From assembly GCA_003482405.1 (NCBI GenBank), contig DMZB01000165.1, positions 1 to 8,848 of the forward strand: a stretch of DNA of 8,848 nt. Direction: 5' to 3'. The notes under the pieces were generated by a model that made no database searches, was not told the origin of the DNA, and was given only the letters and a program-made list of their open reading frames with translations. Shown piece after piece: positions 1 to 7,208 of this stretch; position 1 is the first letter of the stretch; every line of letters starts with the position of its first letter. This DNA is from Lactobacillus sp. (GTDB taxonomy: Bacteria; Bacillota; Bacilli; Lactobacillales; Lactobacillaceae). The position numbers and the translations under genes are program-made.

Positions 1-21
1 TCAGACGTGTATAAGGGACAG
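1..21. other. Sequencing adapter remnant (Nextera/Tn5 mosaic end), not genomic
   Basis: Bases 3-21 read AGACGTGTATAAGGGACAG, which matches the 19-bp Tn5 mosaic end used in Nextera libraries at 17 of 19 positions. The two preceding bases, TC, also match the read-1 adapter. The two differences are transitions (T to C at base 6, A to G at base 16). The match sits exactly at the contig terminus and interrupts the Nudix gene that runs off the left edge. I read it as untrimmed adapter with errors rather than a transposon end. True genomic sequence probably begins at base 22. Confidence 0.88.
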
Positions 22-278
22 AAGTATTTATCGAAGACACCGAGGGTTTGGTCCACTGTGACCGATAACCCGGTGTCTTCTTTGAATTCACGGACCATCG
101 CTTCCCGATAGGATTCGCCAAATTCCAAATAACCGCCTGGCAGGCCCCAGCCACCCGTGTCTGCGCGTTCTTGAAGTAAAATTTGCCGGCGGTCATTCAA
201 CAAACAGCCTGTGGCGGTGTTTAAAATTAATGGTCGATGACCGACAAGGGTCCGAACTTCTTTAATGTAGTTTGCCAT
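22..278 (-). CDS. Nudix hydrolase, C-terminally truncated by contig end
   Basis: This is the N-terminal 85 codons of a Nudix (MutT-like) hydrolase, a family that cleaves nucleoside diphosphates linked to another moiety. It starts at ATG 278-276 with AAGGAG 6-7 nt upstream. The Nudix box fits G-x5-E-x7-RE-U-x-EE-x-GU: G49, E55, R63, E64, F65, E67, then D68 where the family normally has E, then G70 and L71. D68 replaces one of the metal-binding glutamates (E57 in E. coli MutT). W44-G-L-P-G-G precedes the box, as is usual. It lies 25 bp downstream of a second, complete Nudix gene on the same strand and resembles it through the N-terminal 70 residues (YI, VGH/IGH, PL-I, LLQER/LLQQR, WG-PGG), which suggests tandem duplication. 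The C-terminal half and the true stop lie outside the window. The substrate cannot be predicted. Confidence 0.88.
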
Positions 279-303
279 GAGAGTCTCCTTAAATGTCATT
301 TCG

Positions 304-768
304 TTAATCATAAAACGGAAAGGTTTTTGTCTGCAAGTTCCGCCAAATATTTTTTGCCTGTGTATTAAAAAAGTCAGGCTGGCGATCTAATGCAAACCAC
401 TGCAGCGCGACAGTTTCGTCGTTGTTGTCCGTCAGTTGGCCACTTGTTTGCTGCATTTCAAAGATCACGCCAACTGCTTGCGCAATATCGCCGTTTGGAT
501 AGTGAGTGATTTGGTTCGAGGTGGTGCCGAGAAGACGTAGCACAGTGGTTTCTAGACCTGTTTCCTCACGAAATTCTCGAATGGCGGCATGGCTGGTGGT
601 TTCACCATAGTGTAGAAGACCACCAGGAAAGCCCCAACGGTGTGAGTCGGAACGTTGCTGTAGTAGTGCTTCTGCCGTCGCATTAACGAGTACGCCGCCA
701 GCGAAGACAATAATCAAGGGCGCGTGTCCAATGTATTTGCGTAAACCTTGTATATAATCTTCGTTCAT
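304..768 (-). CDS. Nudix hydrolase (MutT/YjhB-like)
   Basis: A complete 154-aa Nudix hydrolase, near the usual single-domain length of about 150 aa. The Nudix box is canonical: G50, E56, R64, E65, F66, E68, E69, G71, L72, preceded by W45-G-F-P-G-G. The metal-binding glutamates are all present, so it should be an active Mg2+-dependent pyrophosphohydrolase. Plausible substrates are damaged nucleotides, ADP-ribose or another nucleoside diphosphate; sequence alone does not decide. There is no signal peptide, so it is cytoplasmic. Its ATG overlaps the stop of the upstream MFS gene as ATGA (768-765), which indicates translational coupling. AAAGGA lies just upstream, inside the MFS coding end. The truncated paralogue follows 25 bp downstream. 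The sure part is the family; the link to transport is inferred from operon structure. Confidence 0.93.
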   Translation of the reverse strand: MNEDYIQGLRKYIGHAPLIIVFAGGVLVNATAEALLQQRSDSHRWGFPGGLLHYGETTSHAAIREFREETGLETTVLRLLGTTSNQITHYPNGDIAQAVGVIFEMQQTSGQLTDNNDETVALQWFALDRQPDFFNTQAKNIWRNLQTKTFPFYD

Positions 769-1979
769 TTTGTTTCCTTTCTGCTAAATAATTGATGTGT
801 AATCAAAGCAGTGGCAATCGTGCCCAAACTGATGACTAAAAAAGTCAGGTTTCCGATTTGGTTGATTACCTGACCAAAGATGAGGCTACCAAGCGGTGCG
901 AGGCAGGAGACTGTCAGGAACACAGCACTGAAGACCCGACCGAGATAATTCCTTTCTGTGTGCGTTTGAACAAACGCAAAAAAATTGATGTTGAAACGAG
1001 CCATGATGAATTCACAAACAAAGGTGATTAGCAGTAGTAACCAATAATTTTCCCACAACCCTGCAAGTCCCAGAATTGCACTGCCGCCAATCAAGTCGAC
1101 AAGCATTTGCCTTAGCGTTGCTTCGCGATTTTGTTTGCCAACCCACAGGCCGCAGAGAATGCCGCCAGCAGCCTGAGCAAACAGTAGCCAGCTGTAATTA
1201 ATGGCGGGAAGCTGGTAAATGTGGTGAATCAAGTAGGGCAACAAGATGTCTAGTCCGGCGTAAAAGAAGTTAACCCAAGCACAAATAAGAATAATATCTA
1301 ACAGAGCCGGCGTTTTACGCAAGTAAGTAAAACCTGTAATCAAGCTATTAATAAAATTTTGTTTTTGAATGGATGGCTTAAAACGATACAACAGTGTTGC
1401 ATCGAGTCCAGCTGCTAAAATAAAAGATAACGCGTTTAGCCACATAAAAGTACGCAAATTCATGAAACTAAACCCAATGAGCATACCACCTAGTGCAGGT
1501 CCGACAAGCTTAATTAAGTAAGAGGTGCTGTTAGTGGTGGCGTTAAATCGAGGTAAGTGATCCTTGTCGATGATTTCGGGCGTGATGGCCTTAACGGATG
1601 GTGAATTGAAGGCAAAAACAAAAGCTAAAATACCGGACATGATGGTTAGCAGCAGAATCTGTGGATGTTGTGTGTTTAAAAATAGGGCAACACTTATGCA
1701 TGCACCAGCTGACAATAAGTCTGAAAAAATGAGCAGATGTTGGCGGTTATGTTGGTCGACTATAGGACCTGAAAACAAGTTACCGGCGGCCATGGCTAAC
1801 CCGGCTGCCGCATTGATCGTGCCCAGTGCGCTGGCGTTACCAGTGAGTTTGATCAGATACCAGTTTAGTGCAAACGTATAGAGAATGCTGCCGAGCTTAG
1901 AGATAATGGCGCTGGATAAAAGTGGCCAGCTAAAATGATGCTGTTGGGTATTAATCTTTGGTTGTGATAATGTCTTCAT
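765..1979 (-). CDS. MFS transporter, DHA3-like efflux permease
   Basis: A 404-aa integral membrane protein with about 12 hydrophobic segments, typical of major facilitator superfamily drug exporters (MFS_1/MFS_3 group). After TM2 it carries a degenerate motif A (SGPIVDQHNRQ), as seen in proton-coupled antiporters. It would export a small molecule across the cytoplasmic membrane; the substrate is unknown. I chose ATG 1979-1977 rather than the in-frame GTG at 1988-1986: the ribosome binding site AGGGG is 11 nt from the ATG but only 2 nt from the GTG. It is the first gene of an operon with two Nudix hydrolases and overlaps the first of them by 4 bp. It is divergent from the Rgg-family regulator, the usual position for an Rgg target, and an imperfect dyad lies in its promoter region. 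Confidence 0.9.
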   Translation of the reverse strand: MKTLSQPKINTQQHHFSWPLLSSAIISKLGSILYTFALNWYLIKLTGNASALGTINAAAGLAMAAGNLFSGPIVDQHNRQHLLIFSDLLSAGACISVALFLNTQHPQILLLTIMSGILAFVFAFNSPSVKAITPEIIDKDHLPRFNATTNSTSYLIKLVGPALGGMLIGFSFMNLRTFMWLNALSFILAAGLDATLLYRFKPSIQKQNFINSLITGFTYLRKTPALLDIILICAWVNFFYAGLDILLPYLIHHIYQLPAINYSWLLFAQAAGGILCGLWVGKQNREATLRQMLVDLIGGSAILGLAGLWENYWLLLLITFVCEFIMARFNINFFAFVQTHTERNYLGRVFSAVFLTVSCLAPLGSLIFGQVINQIGNLTFLVISLGTIATALITHQLFSRKETK

Positions 1980-2005
1980 GCTTGTCACGTCCCCTGAATT
2001 GATAA

Positions 2006-2030
2006 GACTAAGTTTACGGGGAGGTTAGAC
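2006..2030 (-). promoter_or_regulatory. Candidate operator dyad in the MFS operon promoter region
   Basis: GACTAA (2006-2011) and TTAGAC (2025-2030) form an imperfect inverted repeat with one mismatched pair and a 13-nt spacer. On the minus strand TTGTCT (2032-2027) could act as -35, with TCTTAT (2007-2002) 19 nt on as a poor -10. A dyad inside an unusually long 19-nt spacer is the layout of MerR-family-controlled promoters. No MerR gene is in the window, and the neighbouring regulator is Rgg-type, so which protein would bind here is unknown. The dyad is visible; its function is inferred. Confidence 0.35.
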
Positions 2031-2042
2031 AATAAGATTTTT

Positions 2043-2071
2043 TTGTCTCTGAATTCGACATCCACTATAAT
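2043..2071 (+). promoter_or_regulatory. Sigma-A promoter of the Rgg-family regulator
   Basis: TTGTCT (2043-2048) and a consensus TATAAT (2066-2071) are separated by 17 nt, the optimal spacing. The -10 lies 34 nt upstream of the chosen ATG, leaving a short leader that contains the strong ribosome binding site AGGAGGGG (2091-2098). It is back-to-back with the MFS operon promoter region. Confidence 0.8.
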
Positions 2072-2105
2072 TTAAGTATTGAGAAGGATGAGGAGGGGAT
2101 GTTCA

Positions 2106-2996
2106 ATGGCGACGGTTGGCCAAATTCTGCGACAGTTACGTGTCGACAAAAATTTAACACAGCGTGAAGTGGCCGCCGGTATTATGTCGCGCTCCCATCT
2201 TTCAGAGTTGGAACATGGCGACTATTATCCGGCCTACGACACAATGTTGGCCTTGTTGCGACGATTAAATGTCACGTTGAAGGAGTTTCAAACGGAAATT
2301 GGGGCGGCCTCAGATGAACCTGGACGAGCCTACATTCAACATACGAATCACTTATCAACGGAGCAAAAGCTACCCGAATTGGAACGTTATTTAACAGATG
2401 TCTTCACGGACGACGTAGCTCGGGGTGATCTTCGTTTGCGGATGAAACGACTGAACATGCTGGGATTAGTCAACTTTGAGCTACATCCGCAAACAGTTGA
2501 CTTAAATGACTATCAACCGATTTTTGATTATTTATTAGGCTGTCAAAATTGGCATGAGTACGAAATTCGTTTGTTAGCGAATTCAATTTTTCTAGCGCGT
2601 TATGACGTTGCCAAGATGCTGGCCAAACAATTCACAACAAAGGGAAAACGGGTTCACTTCAATGATTTTAAAATCAAAGTGGCCCTGTTCTTTCACAACT
2701 TGATGGAAACTGCTTTAGATCACGGGGAAGATAAACTAGCGCGACAATACGCTGAGCAATCGTTGTTTTATAGTAAAGCCGCTCATAACCTGTCGTTTCA
2801 GATTGATGCGGAAATATTTCTGGCAATGATTGAATTGCGCGCTGGACGAAACGGCGTTGAAAACCAACAAAAAATCGAACACCGGATTACGATGTTCGAC
2901 GAGTTGGGTTATCAGGATGTTGCCAAAAGCTGTCGGCAAGCGCTTCAAAAATATGTGTTCAATCGGTCCGATGGAGCATCATCAGACTTGAAATGA
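2106..2996 (+). CDS. Rgg/GadR/MutR-family transcriptional regulator
   Basis: A 296-aa regulator with an N-terminal XRE-type helix-turn-helix (about residues 4-62: LRQLRVDKNLTQREVA, then SRSHLSELEHGDYYP) and a long helical C-terminal part typical of the Rgg/GadR/MutR regulatory domain. Members are cytoplasmic DNA-binding proteins; many bind short hydrophobic peptides and control adjacent genes. The start is ATG 2106: AGGAGGGG (2091-2098) sits 7 nt before it. An in-frame TTG at 2079 and ATG at 2088 lie upstream of or against that site and are unlikely starts. The MFS/Nudix operon is divergent and a second MFS gene is convergent, so either could be a target. No hydrophobic pheromone-like peptide gene is visible beside it. 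Its last 38 bp overlap the convergent MFS gene and no terminator follows the stop. Confidence 0.9.
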   Translation: MATVGQILRQLRVDKNLTQREVAAGIMSRSHLSELEHGDYYPAYDTMLALLRRLNVTLKEFQTEIGAASDEPGRAYIQHTNHLSTEQKLPELERYLTDVFTDDVARGDLRLRMKRLNMLGLVNFELHPQTVDLNDYQPIFDYLLGCQNWHEYEIRLLANSIFLARYDVAKMLAKQFTTKGKRVHFNDFKIKVALFFHNLMETALDHGEDKLARQYAEQSLFYSKAAHNLSFQIDAEIFLAMIELRAGRNGVENQQKIEHRITMFDELGYQDVAKSCRQALQKYVFNRSDGASSDLK

Positions 2997-4182
2997 TTAA
3001 TAGAATGGCACAGCTCGAATAGAGTTGCTGCACAGAAAGCCAGTGCAGGACGAACCCAGAAAGCAATGTGCCAAACGTGATGCTACCAACGTTGATTAGT
3101 CCTTTAAAGACATACATACGGCCAATCTCAGCGTGTGGGCTGGCCGTTTGAAACAGTAGGTTATTTTCAACATCAAAAATGGCTGAAAAACTGCCGATTA
3201 ACAGAAACAAAAGCGCGAGTGTGTTTATCTGTGTACTTAAACTCACAAATAGTAAAAGTACAGCGATTGCTAAAACAGTTAGCAGGTTTCGGTTTAGAAG
3301 ATTTTGAACGTGCATTTTGTGTTGCGTCAGCCATGTTGCCATTAAGATTAGTCCAACTGCCTGAATGACTGTCAGAAAAGTGTAGTTAAACTCCGCATGT
3401 GATCCTAGTGACTGAACAAACTTCAGCAAGACCGGCATTACAGCACCGACAAAAAAGACGTTTAGAACAAACATTAGTCCTGCGCTTTGAAGCAGTTTGT
3501 GGGAATGACGAAAAGTGTTGAGCGCTTGGTTAACCGCTTTTAGTCCGGATTGCGACGGCAATGGTGCGACTTTGTTTGGCGGCATCTGCAATGTGACCAA
3601 AACTGACACAGTTAAAACAATTGCGAGCATCAATAGGCTGGCCTGAGAATTTAAAAACGACATCAATAAAGTTGCCGAAATCGGTCCAACGATGGTCATC
3701 GACTGGTCAGACAGTTCTAAGATGGCGTTGACGCGAGTCATTTCCGCTTCAGTGAATAACTCTGTCAACAACCGTACTTCAGCCGGATGAAAAATAGGTT
3801 CGACAAATCCGAGCGAGGTTGCACAAAGCACGATCAAGGCAGAACTACGACTGTCTCCGGATATAACTAAAGCCAGGATAATGAGTAATCGCGCACTTTC
3901 AGAACCAATCATCAAACGTCGGCTTTGAATTCGATCGATATAGCTTCCCATCAACAGATGACTGATAAAACTACCGCCATAGTAACCCGCCCATAACAAA
4001 GTGAGCCAAATGGTAGTTGCCGTCTGGCCGATAATCAGGGTGAATAGAAAAATGATGGTGGCGTTTGAAAAATCGGTTAGAAAAGTGCTGACTATCAGTA
4101 AGAATTTCGAATTAAACGGTGGTTTGCCCGCGTGTCAATGATGGTGCAAACGGATTTGATGATTAAATATGGTTAACTTCAT
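2959..4182 (-). pseudogene. MFS transporter disrupted by an in-frame stop at codon 16
   Basis: Read from ATG 4182-4180, which has AAGGAG 10 nt upstream, this would be a 407-codon DHA3-like MFS exporter, similar in length to the first MFS gene. Codon 16 is TGA (4137-4135). The frame then stays open to the stop at 2961-2959. The stretch just after the TGA encodes a normal first membrane helix (LLIVSTFLTDFSNATIIFLF), and motif A (MGSYIDRIQSRR) follows TM2, so the break is a single nonsense codon, not a wrong start. The first usable start after it is a TTG at 3999 with no ribosome binding site, which would lose TM1. Options are a recent pseudogene, a sequencing error, or rare readthrough. The 3' end overlaps the convergent regulator by 38 bp. 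Confidence 0.8.
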
Positions 4183-4223
4183 GTTTGCCACACTCCTTCA
4201 TAAATTTACCGCCAGTGTAACGC

Positions 4224-4265
4224 AAGTGGCGTGCTAACTCCAACGAGTCGGCACGCCACTTTTTT
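4224..4265 (+). terminator. Intrinsic terminator, plus-strand orientation
   Basis: A perfect 11-bp stem, AAGTGGCGTGC (4224-4234) with GCACGCCACTT (4251-4261), closes a 16-nt loop and runs straight into a T-tract (4260-4265). The T-tract is on the plus strand. On the minus strand the stem is followed by GCGTTAC, with no U-run, so it would end transcripts of the SDR gene poorly. The only upstream plus-strand gene is the Rgg regulator, more than 1.2 kb away. Confidence 0.8.
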
Positions 4266-4277
4266 AATATTCAATTA

Positions 4278-4928
4278 TTAAAACGCCTGATCAATCGGTG
4301 TTTCACCTGTGCCAATCGTGTAAGCTTTACGAATGGTGTCAGGTGCATCAATCAGTTCGGTGATTGTCGCGGCAACATCAGCACGAGGAATCTTAAGACC
4401 TTGCTCATTAGCGGGATTGACGGAAATTTCACCGGTACCGGCCTCGTTGGTCAGGTAGCCGGGACGGATGATCGTGTAGTCGAGACTCGTTTGCTTGAGC
4501 ATCTCATCAGCATAACGTTTGGCAATCATGTATGGCTTGATACCACTGGCGTCCCAGGTTTCACGACGGTTACTGAAGATGGAGCTGACCATGATATAGC
4601 GTTTGATATCGGCCTGTTCAGCCGCTTCCATGGTTTTGACGGCACCGTCTAAATCGACAATCAACGTTTGGTCATCACCGGTTTTACCACCAGAACCAGC
4701 GGAGAAGACGATGGTATCAGCGCCGCTTGCTTTGAACTGTTCAGCCATTTTATCAGGCAGTGCGTTGAGGTCAAATTGCGTTGGGTGGATAAACGGACTA
4801 TCGGGGAATACGTCAACTTGAGAAAGATCGCGAATACCAGCGAAAACTGTGACACCTTTGTTAGCGAGGTCCTCCACAATTTGTTGACCAATGTGGCCGT
4901 GCGCACCAACTAGAAATACAGAACTCAT
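4278..4928 (-). CDS. NAD(P)-binding atypical SDR-family protein (YwnB-like)
   Basis: A 216-aa single-domain Rossmann protein of the atypical short-chain dehydrogenase group (NAD(P)H-binding, SDR_a5-like), at the usual length of about 210-220 aa. The glycine-rich nucleotide loop is G8-A-H-G11-H-I-G14 after the first strand. R33 at the end of strand 2 would favour NADP(H). MVSS (113-116) and Y133-M-I-A-K137 match the Ser and YxxxK positions of SDR enzymes, and RPGYLTNE (155-162) is typical of the subfamily. It is cytoplasmic; the substrate is unknown, and relatives are annotated as NAD-dependent epimerase/dehydratase or oxidoreductase. The ATG has AAGGAGG 6 nt upstream. It stands alone, divergent from pepO across 180 bp. 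The hairpin downstream has its T-tract on the opposite strand. Confidence 0.92.
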   Translation of the reverse strand: MSSVFLVGAHGHIGQQIVEDLANKGVTVFAGIRDLSQVDVFPDSPFIHPTQFDLNALPDKMAEQFKASGADTIVFSAGSGGKTGDDQTLIVDLDGAVKTMEAAEQADIKRYIMVSSIFSNRRETWDASGIKPYMIAKRYADEMLKQTSLDYTIIRPGYLTNEAGTGEISVNPANEQGLKIPRADVAATITELIDAPDTIRKAYTIGTGETPIDQAF

Positions 4929-5031
4929 AAGGAACCTCCTTAAATTGTAACTAGAATGATTTCAATACCAGCAGTGTAGCGACAATAAGCAAAGATTACA
5001 AACATTAACGGCTGGGTTTTGAGAAGTGCTT

Positions 5032-5058
5032 TTGTTTAGGTGAGAGAATTGCTATACT
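5032..5058 (+). promoter_or_regulatory. Extended -10 promoter of pepO
   Basis: TATACT (5053-5058) is preceded by TGC, giving the extended -10 form TGnTATACT. A weak TTGTTT (5032-5037) lies upstream with a short 15-nt spacer, as tolerated by extended -10 promoters. The start codon of pepO is 50 nt downstream, with GAGG (5097-5100) 8 nt before it. Confidence 0.65.
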
Positions 5059-5108
5059 AAATGAGAGTTTTAACCATTTTCTAATACAGTGAAAACGAGG
5101 CATATTTA

Positions 5109-7073
5109 ATGACAGTTAAAAATCATATGGCAGAATTAGTCGGTGGTGCAACAAGCGCTGACGAAGGAACTGCAGACGTTAAAGATGATTTATATTTAGG
5201 TGTAAACGGTGATTGGCTAAAGACGGCCAAGATTCCAGCTGACAAACCGACCACTGGTGGATTTGCAGACCTAGTTGATAATATTGAAAAGACGTTAATG
5301 AGTGATTTTGGCGAGATGCTGGATGGCAAGGTCGAACCAAATAACGTTTTGCTGGCTAACTTTGTGGCCTATTATCGTCAAGCGAGTGACTATACGGCCC
5401 GTGATAAAGCTGGTTTTGAACCATTGAAACCACTAGTCAAACAGGTTCAGGATTTGACCAGTTTTGCAGATTTGCAAAAACAATTAGTCACGTTTATCAA
5501 ACAAAATAGTGGCGCATTGGTGCCAATCGACGTTGAACCGGATATGAAAGACACGAAACACCGTGTCGTAAACGTTGACGCACCAAGCCTGATTTTGCCT
5601 GACACGACCTACTACGCTGAAGGTAACGAAGCAGCACCTAAGCTATTGGCTGCGTTCCGCGAGATGATGACGAAGCTGTTTAAATTAGTTGGCTTAGACG
5701 ATGCAACGATTAAGACAACGTTGGATCAGACAATTGCGTTGGATGCGAAATTTGCTAAGCATGAAAAGAGTAGCGAAGAAAAAGCGGACTATCCGAAACT
5801 TTACAACCCGCAAAGTCTTGCTGAGTTTGGCAAACATAGTTCAGTCTTAGACCTGAAAGCCTATATTGATGAGGCTTTGGATGGCCGTGTTGATCACGTT
5901 ATTGTGGGCGATCCAAAGTTCTATGAAGCGTTTGATAGCTTAGTCACTGGCGATGATTTCGAAGAAGTGAAGAGCTGGTACTTAGTTAAGGTTGTTCGCA
6001 ACTGGGCAGGTTATTTGACCGATGAAGGGCGAATTGTTGCCGGTGAATACGGCCGCGCGATGACAGGAACAAAGGAAGCTCCCGAGCAACAAAAGGGTGC
6101 TTACCGTCTGGCTTACAGCCAATTCAACATGGTCGTTGGTGACTATTACGCACGTAAGTACTTTGGTACCAAGGCTAAGAATGACGTTACAGACATGGTT
6201 CACCGGATGATCGATGTCTACAAGAACCGGTTAGCCAACAACGATTGGCTGAGTCAAGATACCCGCGACAAGGCGATTTTGAAGCTGAACACGTTGATTC
6301 CAAACGTTGGTTTTCCAGATAAAATCGACCCAGTTTTTGCGCAGATGGTCACGACACCAGAAAGTGATGGCGGCAGTTTATTCGTTAACACGCTGCAGTT
6401 TGCACAGATTCAAGCCCAAGCAAACTTCGATGAAATCGACAAACCTGTTGATCGGACGATGTGGAACTACATGGATCCAGCGATGGTTAACGCTTACTAC
6501 GACCCATCGAACAACATCATCGTGTTCCCAGCGGCGATTTTGCAGGCACCATTCTACAGTTTGAAGCAAACGAGCGCCGAAAACTTTGGTGGGATCGGTG
6601 CGGTTATGGCCCACGAAATTTCACATGCGTTTGATAACAACGGTGCGCAATTCGACGAATATGGGAACATGCATAACTGGTGGACTGATGCCGATTTGAA
6701 GCACTTCCAAGGCTTGACGCAAGCGATGATTGATGAATTTAACGGTCTCGACTTTGCCGGTCAAAAAGTTAACGGCAAGCTGGTTGTGTCAGAAAACGTG
6801 GCTGACCAAGGTGGTCTGAGCTGTGCGCTAGAAGCCGGTAAGGAGGACGCCGATTTCTCTGGCAAGGAATTCTTCACCAACTGGGCCAAGGTTTGGTGCA
6901 TGAAGGCCAGCCAAGAATATGAGCAAATGTTATTGAGCATAGATGTGCACGCACCACATAAGTTGCGTGCGAATGTGCAGGCGCAAAACCTCGACGACTT
7001 CTACACTGCTTTTGATGTCAAAGAAGGCGACGGCATGTGGTTAGCCCCAGAGAAACGGGTGCATATTTGGTAA
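5109..7073 (+). CDS. pepO: M13 family endopeptidase PepO (neprilysin-like)
   Basis: A 654-aa zinc metallopeptidase of family M13, near the length of characterised lactic acid bacterial PepO proteins (about 630-650 aa). It cleaves oligopeptides internally and feeds amino acid supply in proteolytic lactic acid bacteria. The zinc site is complete: H502-E503-I-S-H506, with E503 catalytic, and E562-N-V-A-D566, supplying the third ligand E562 and the stabilising D566. NAYY(D) at 461-465 is the family substrate-backbone motif, and the protein ends in the expected short tail PEKRVHIW. There is no signal peptide or membrane anchor, so it is cytoplasmic, unlike animal neprilysins. It has its own extended -10 promoter and is followed by a long hairpin, so it appears monocistronic. 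Nothing is missing or unusual in the gene. Confidence 0.96.
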   Translation: MTVKNHMAELVGGATSADEGTADVKDDLYLGVNGDWLKTAKIPADKPTTGGFADLVDNIEKTLMSDFGEMLDGKVEPNNVLLANFVAYYRQASDYTARDKAGFEPLKPLVKQVQDLTSFADLQKQLVTFIKQNSGALVPIDVEPDMKDTKHRVVNVDAPSLILPDTTYYAEGNEAAPKLLAAFREMMTKLFKLVGLDDATIKTTLDQTIALDAKFAKHEKSSEEKADYPKLYNPQSLAEFGKHSSVLDLKAYIDEALDGRVDHVIVGDPKFYEAFDSLVTGDDFEEVKSWYLVKVVRNWAGYLTDEGRIVAGEYGRAMTGTKEAPEQQKGAYRLAYSQFNMVVGDYYARKYFGTKAKNDVTDMVHRMIDVYKNRLANNDWLSQDTRDKAILKLNTLIPNVGFPDKIDPVFAQMVTTPESDGGSLFVNTLQFAQIQAQANFDEIDKPVDRTMWNYMDPAMVNAYYDPSNNIIVFPAAILQAPFYSLKQTSAENFGGIGAVMAHEISHAFDNNGAQFDEYGNMHNWWTDADLKHFQGLTQAMIDEFNGLDFAGQKVNGKLVVSENVADQGGLSCALEAGKEDADFSGKEFFTNWAKVWCMKASQEYEQMLLSIDVHAPHKLRANVQAQNLDDFYTAFDVKEGDGMWLAPEKRVHIW

Positions 7074-7088
7074 GAGAGTGATCACGAA

Positions 7089-7184
7089 GCCCGGGAGAAG
7101 TTGAGCAATAACGGAAAGTAGGTGCAGTGCAAGCACACTTTGCATGTGCTGTACCTACTTTTGGTTATGCACAAACTTCTGGGC
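7089..7184 (+). repeat. Long imperfect hairpin (about 96 nt), likely includes the pepO terminator
   Basis: Nested complementary blocks pair across the whole element: GCCC 7089-7092 with GGGC 7181-7184 (3-nt bulge), AGAAGTT 7096-7102 with AACTTCT 7174-7180, a symmetric 5-by-5 internal loop, ATAAC 7108-7112 with GTTAT 7164-7168, one G-G mismatch plus a G-U pair, AAAGTAGGT 7115-7123 with ACCTACTTT 7153-7161, GCAG with CTGT, a further stem broken by one A-A mismatch, and a 5-nt loop at 7136-7140. The inner stem ending in CTTTT (7158-7162) could serve as the pepO terminator. The outer arms go beyond what a terminator needs. Confidence 0.75.
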
Positions 7185-7208
7185 GTCAGTGGCACGTTTA
7201 GAGTGTGA

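Noticed and set aside
3..21. Adapter-like sequence considered as a true Tn5-type transposon end
   Set aside because: It matches the engineered mosaic end, lies exactly at the contig terminus, and there is no transposase or target duplication.
1564..1881. 105-codon plus-strand open frame inside the MFS gene
   Set aside because: It lies wholly antisense to a well-supported membrane protein gene, has no promoter or ribosome binding site, and gives no recognisable protein.
2014..2061. 15-codon minus-strand open frame (starts MSNSETKKS) between the MFS and regulator genes, considered as a pheromone peptide for the Rgg-type regulator
   Set aside because: It is polar rather than hydrophobic, has no clear ribosome binding site, and overlaps the regulator promoter and the dyad.
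4401..4913. Several overlapping open frames on both strands inside the SDR gene
   Set aside because: They are shadow frames of the SDR coding sequence, which has the conserved motifs and the strong ribosome binding site.
4939..4949. The short word AACTAGAATG shared with the last 10 bases of the window (8839-8848), considered as an attachment-site repeat
   Set aside because: Ten bases is too short to be meaningful, and there is no integrase or mobile gene between the two copies.
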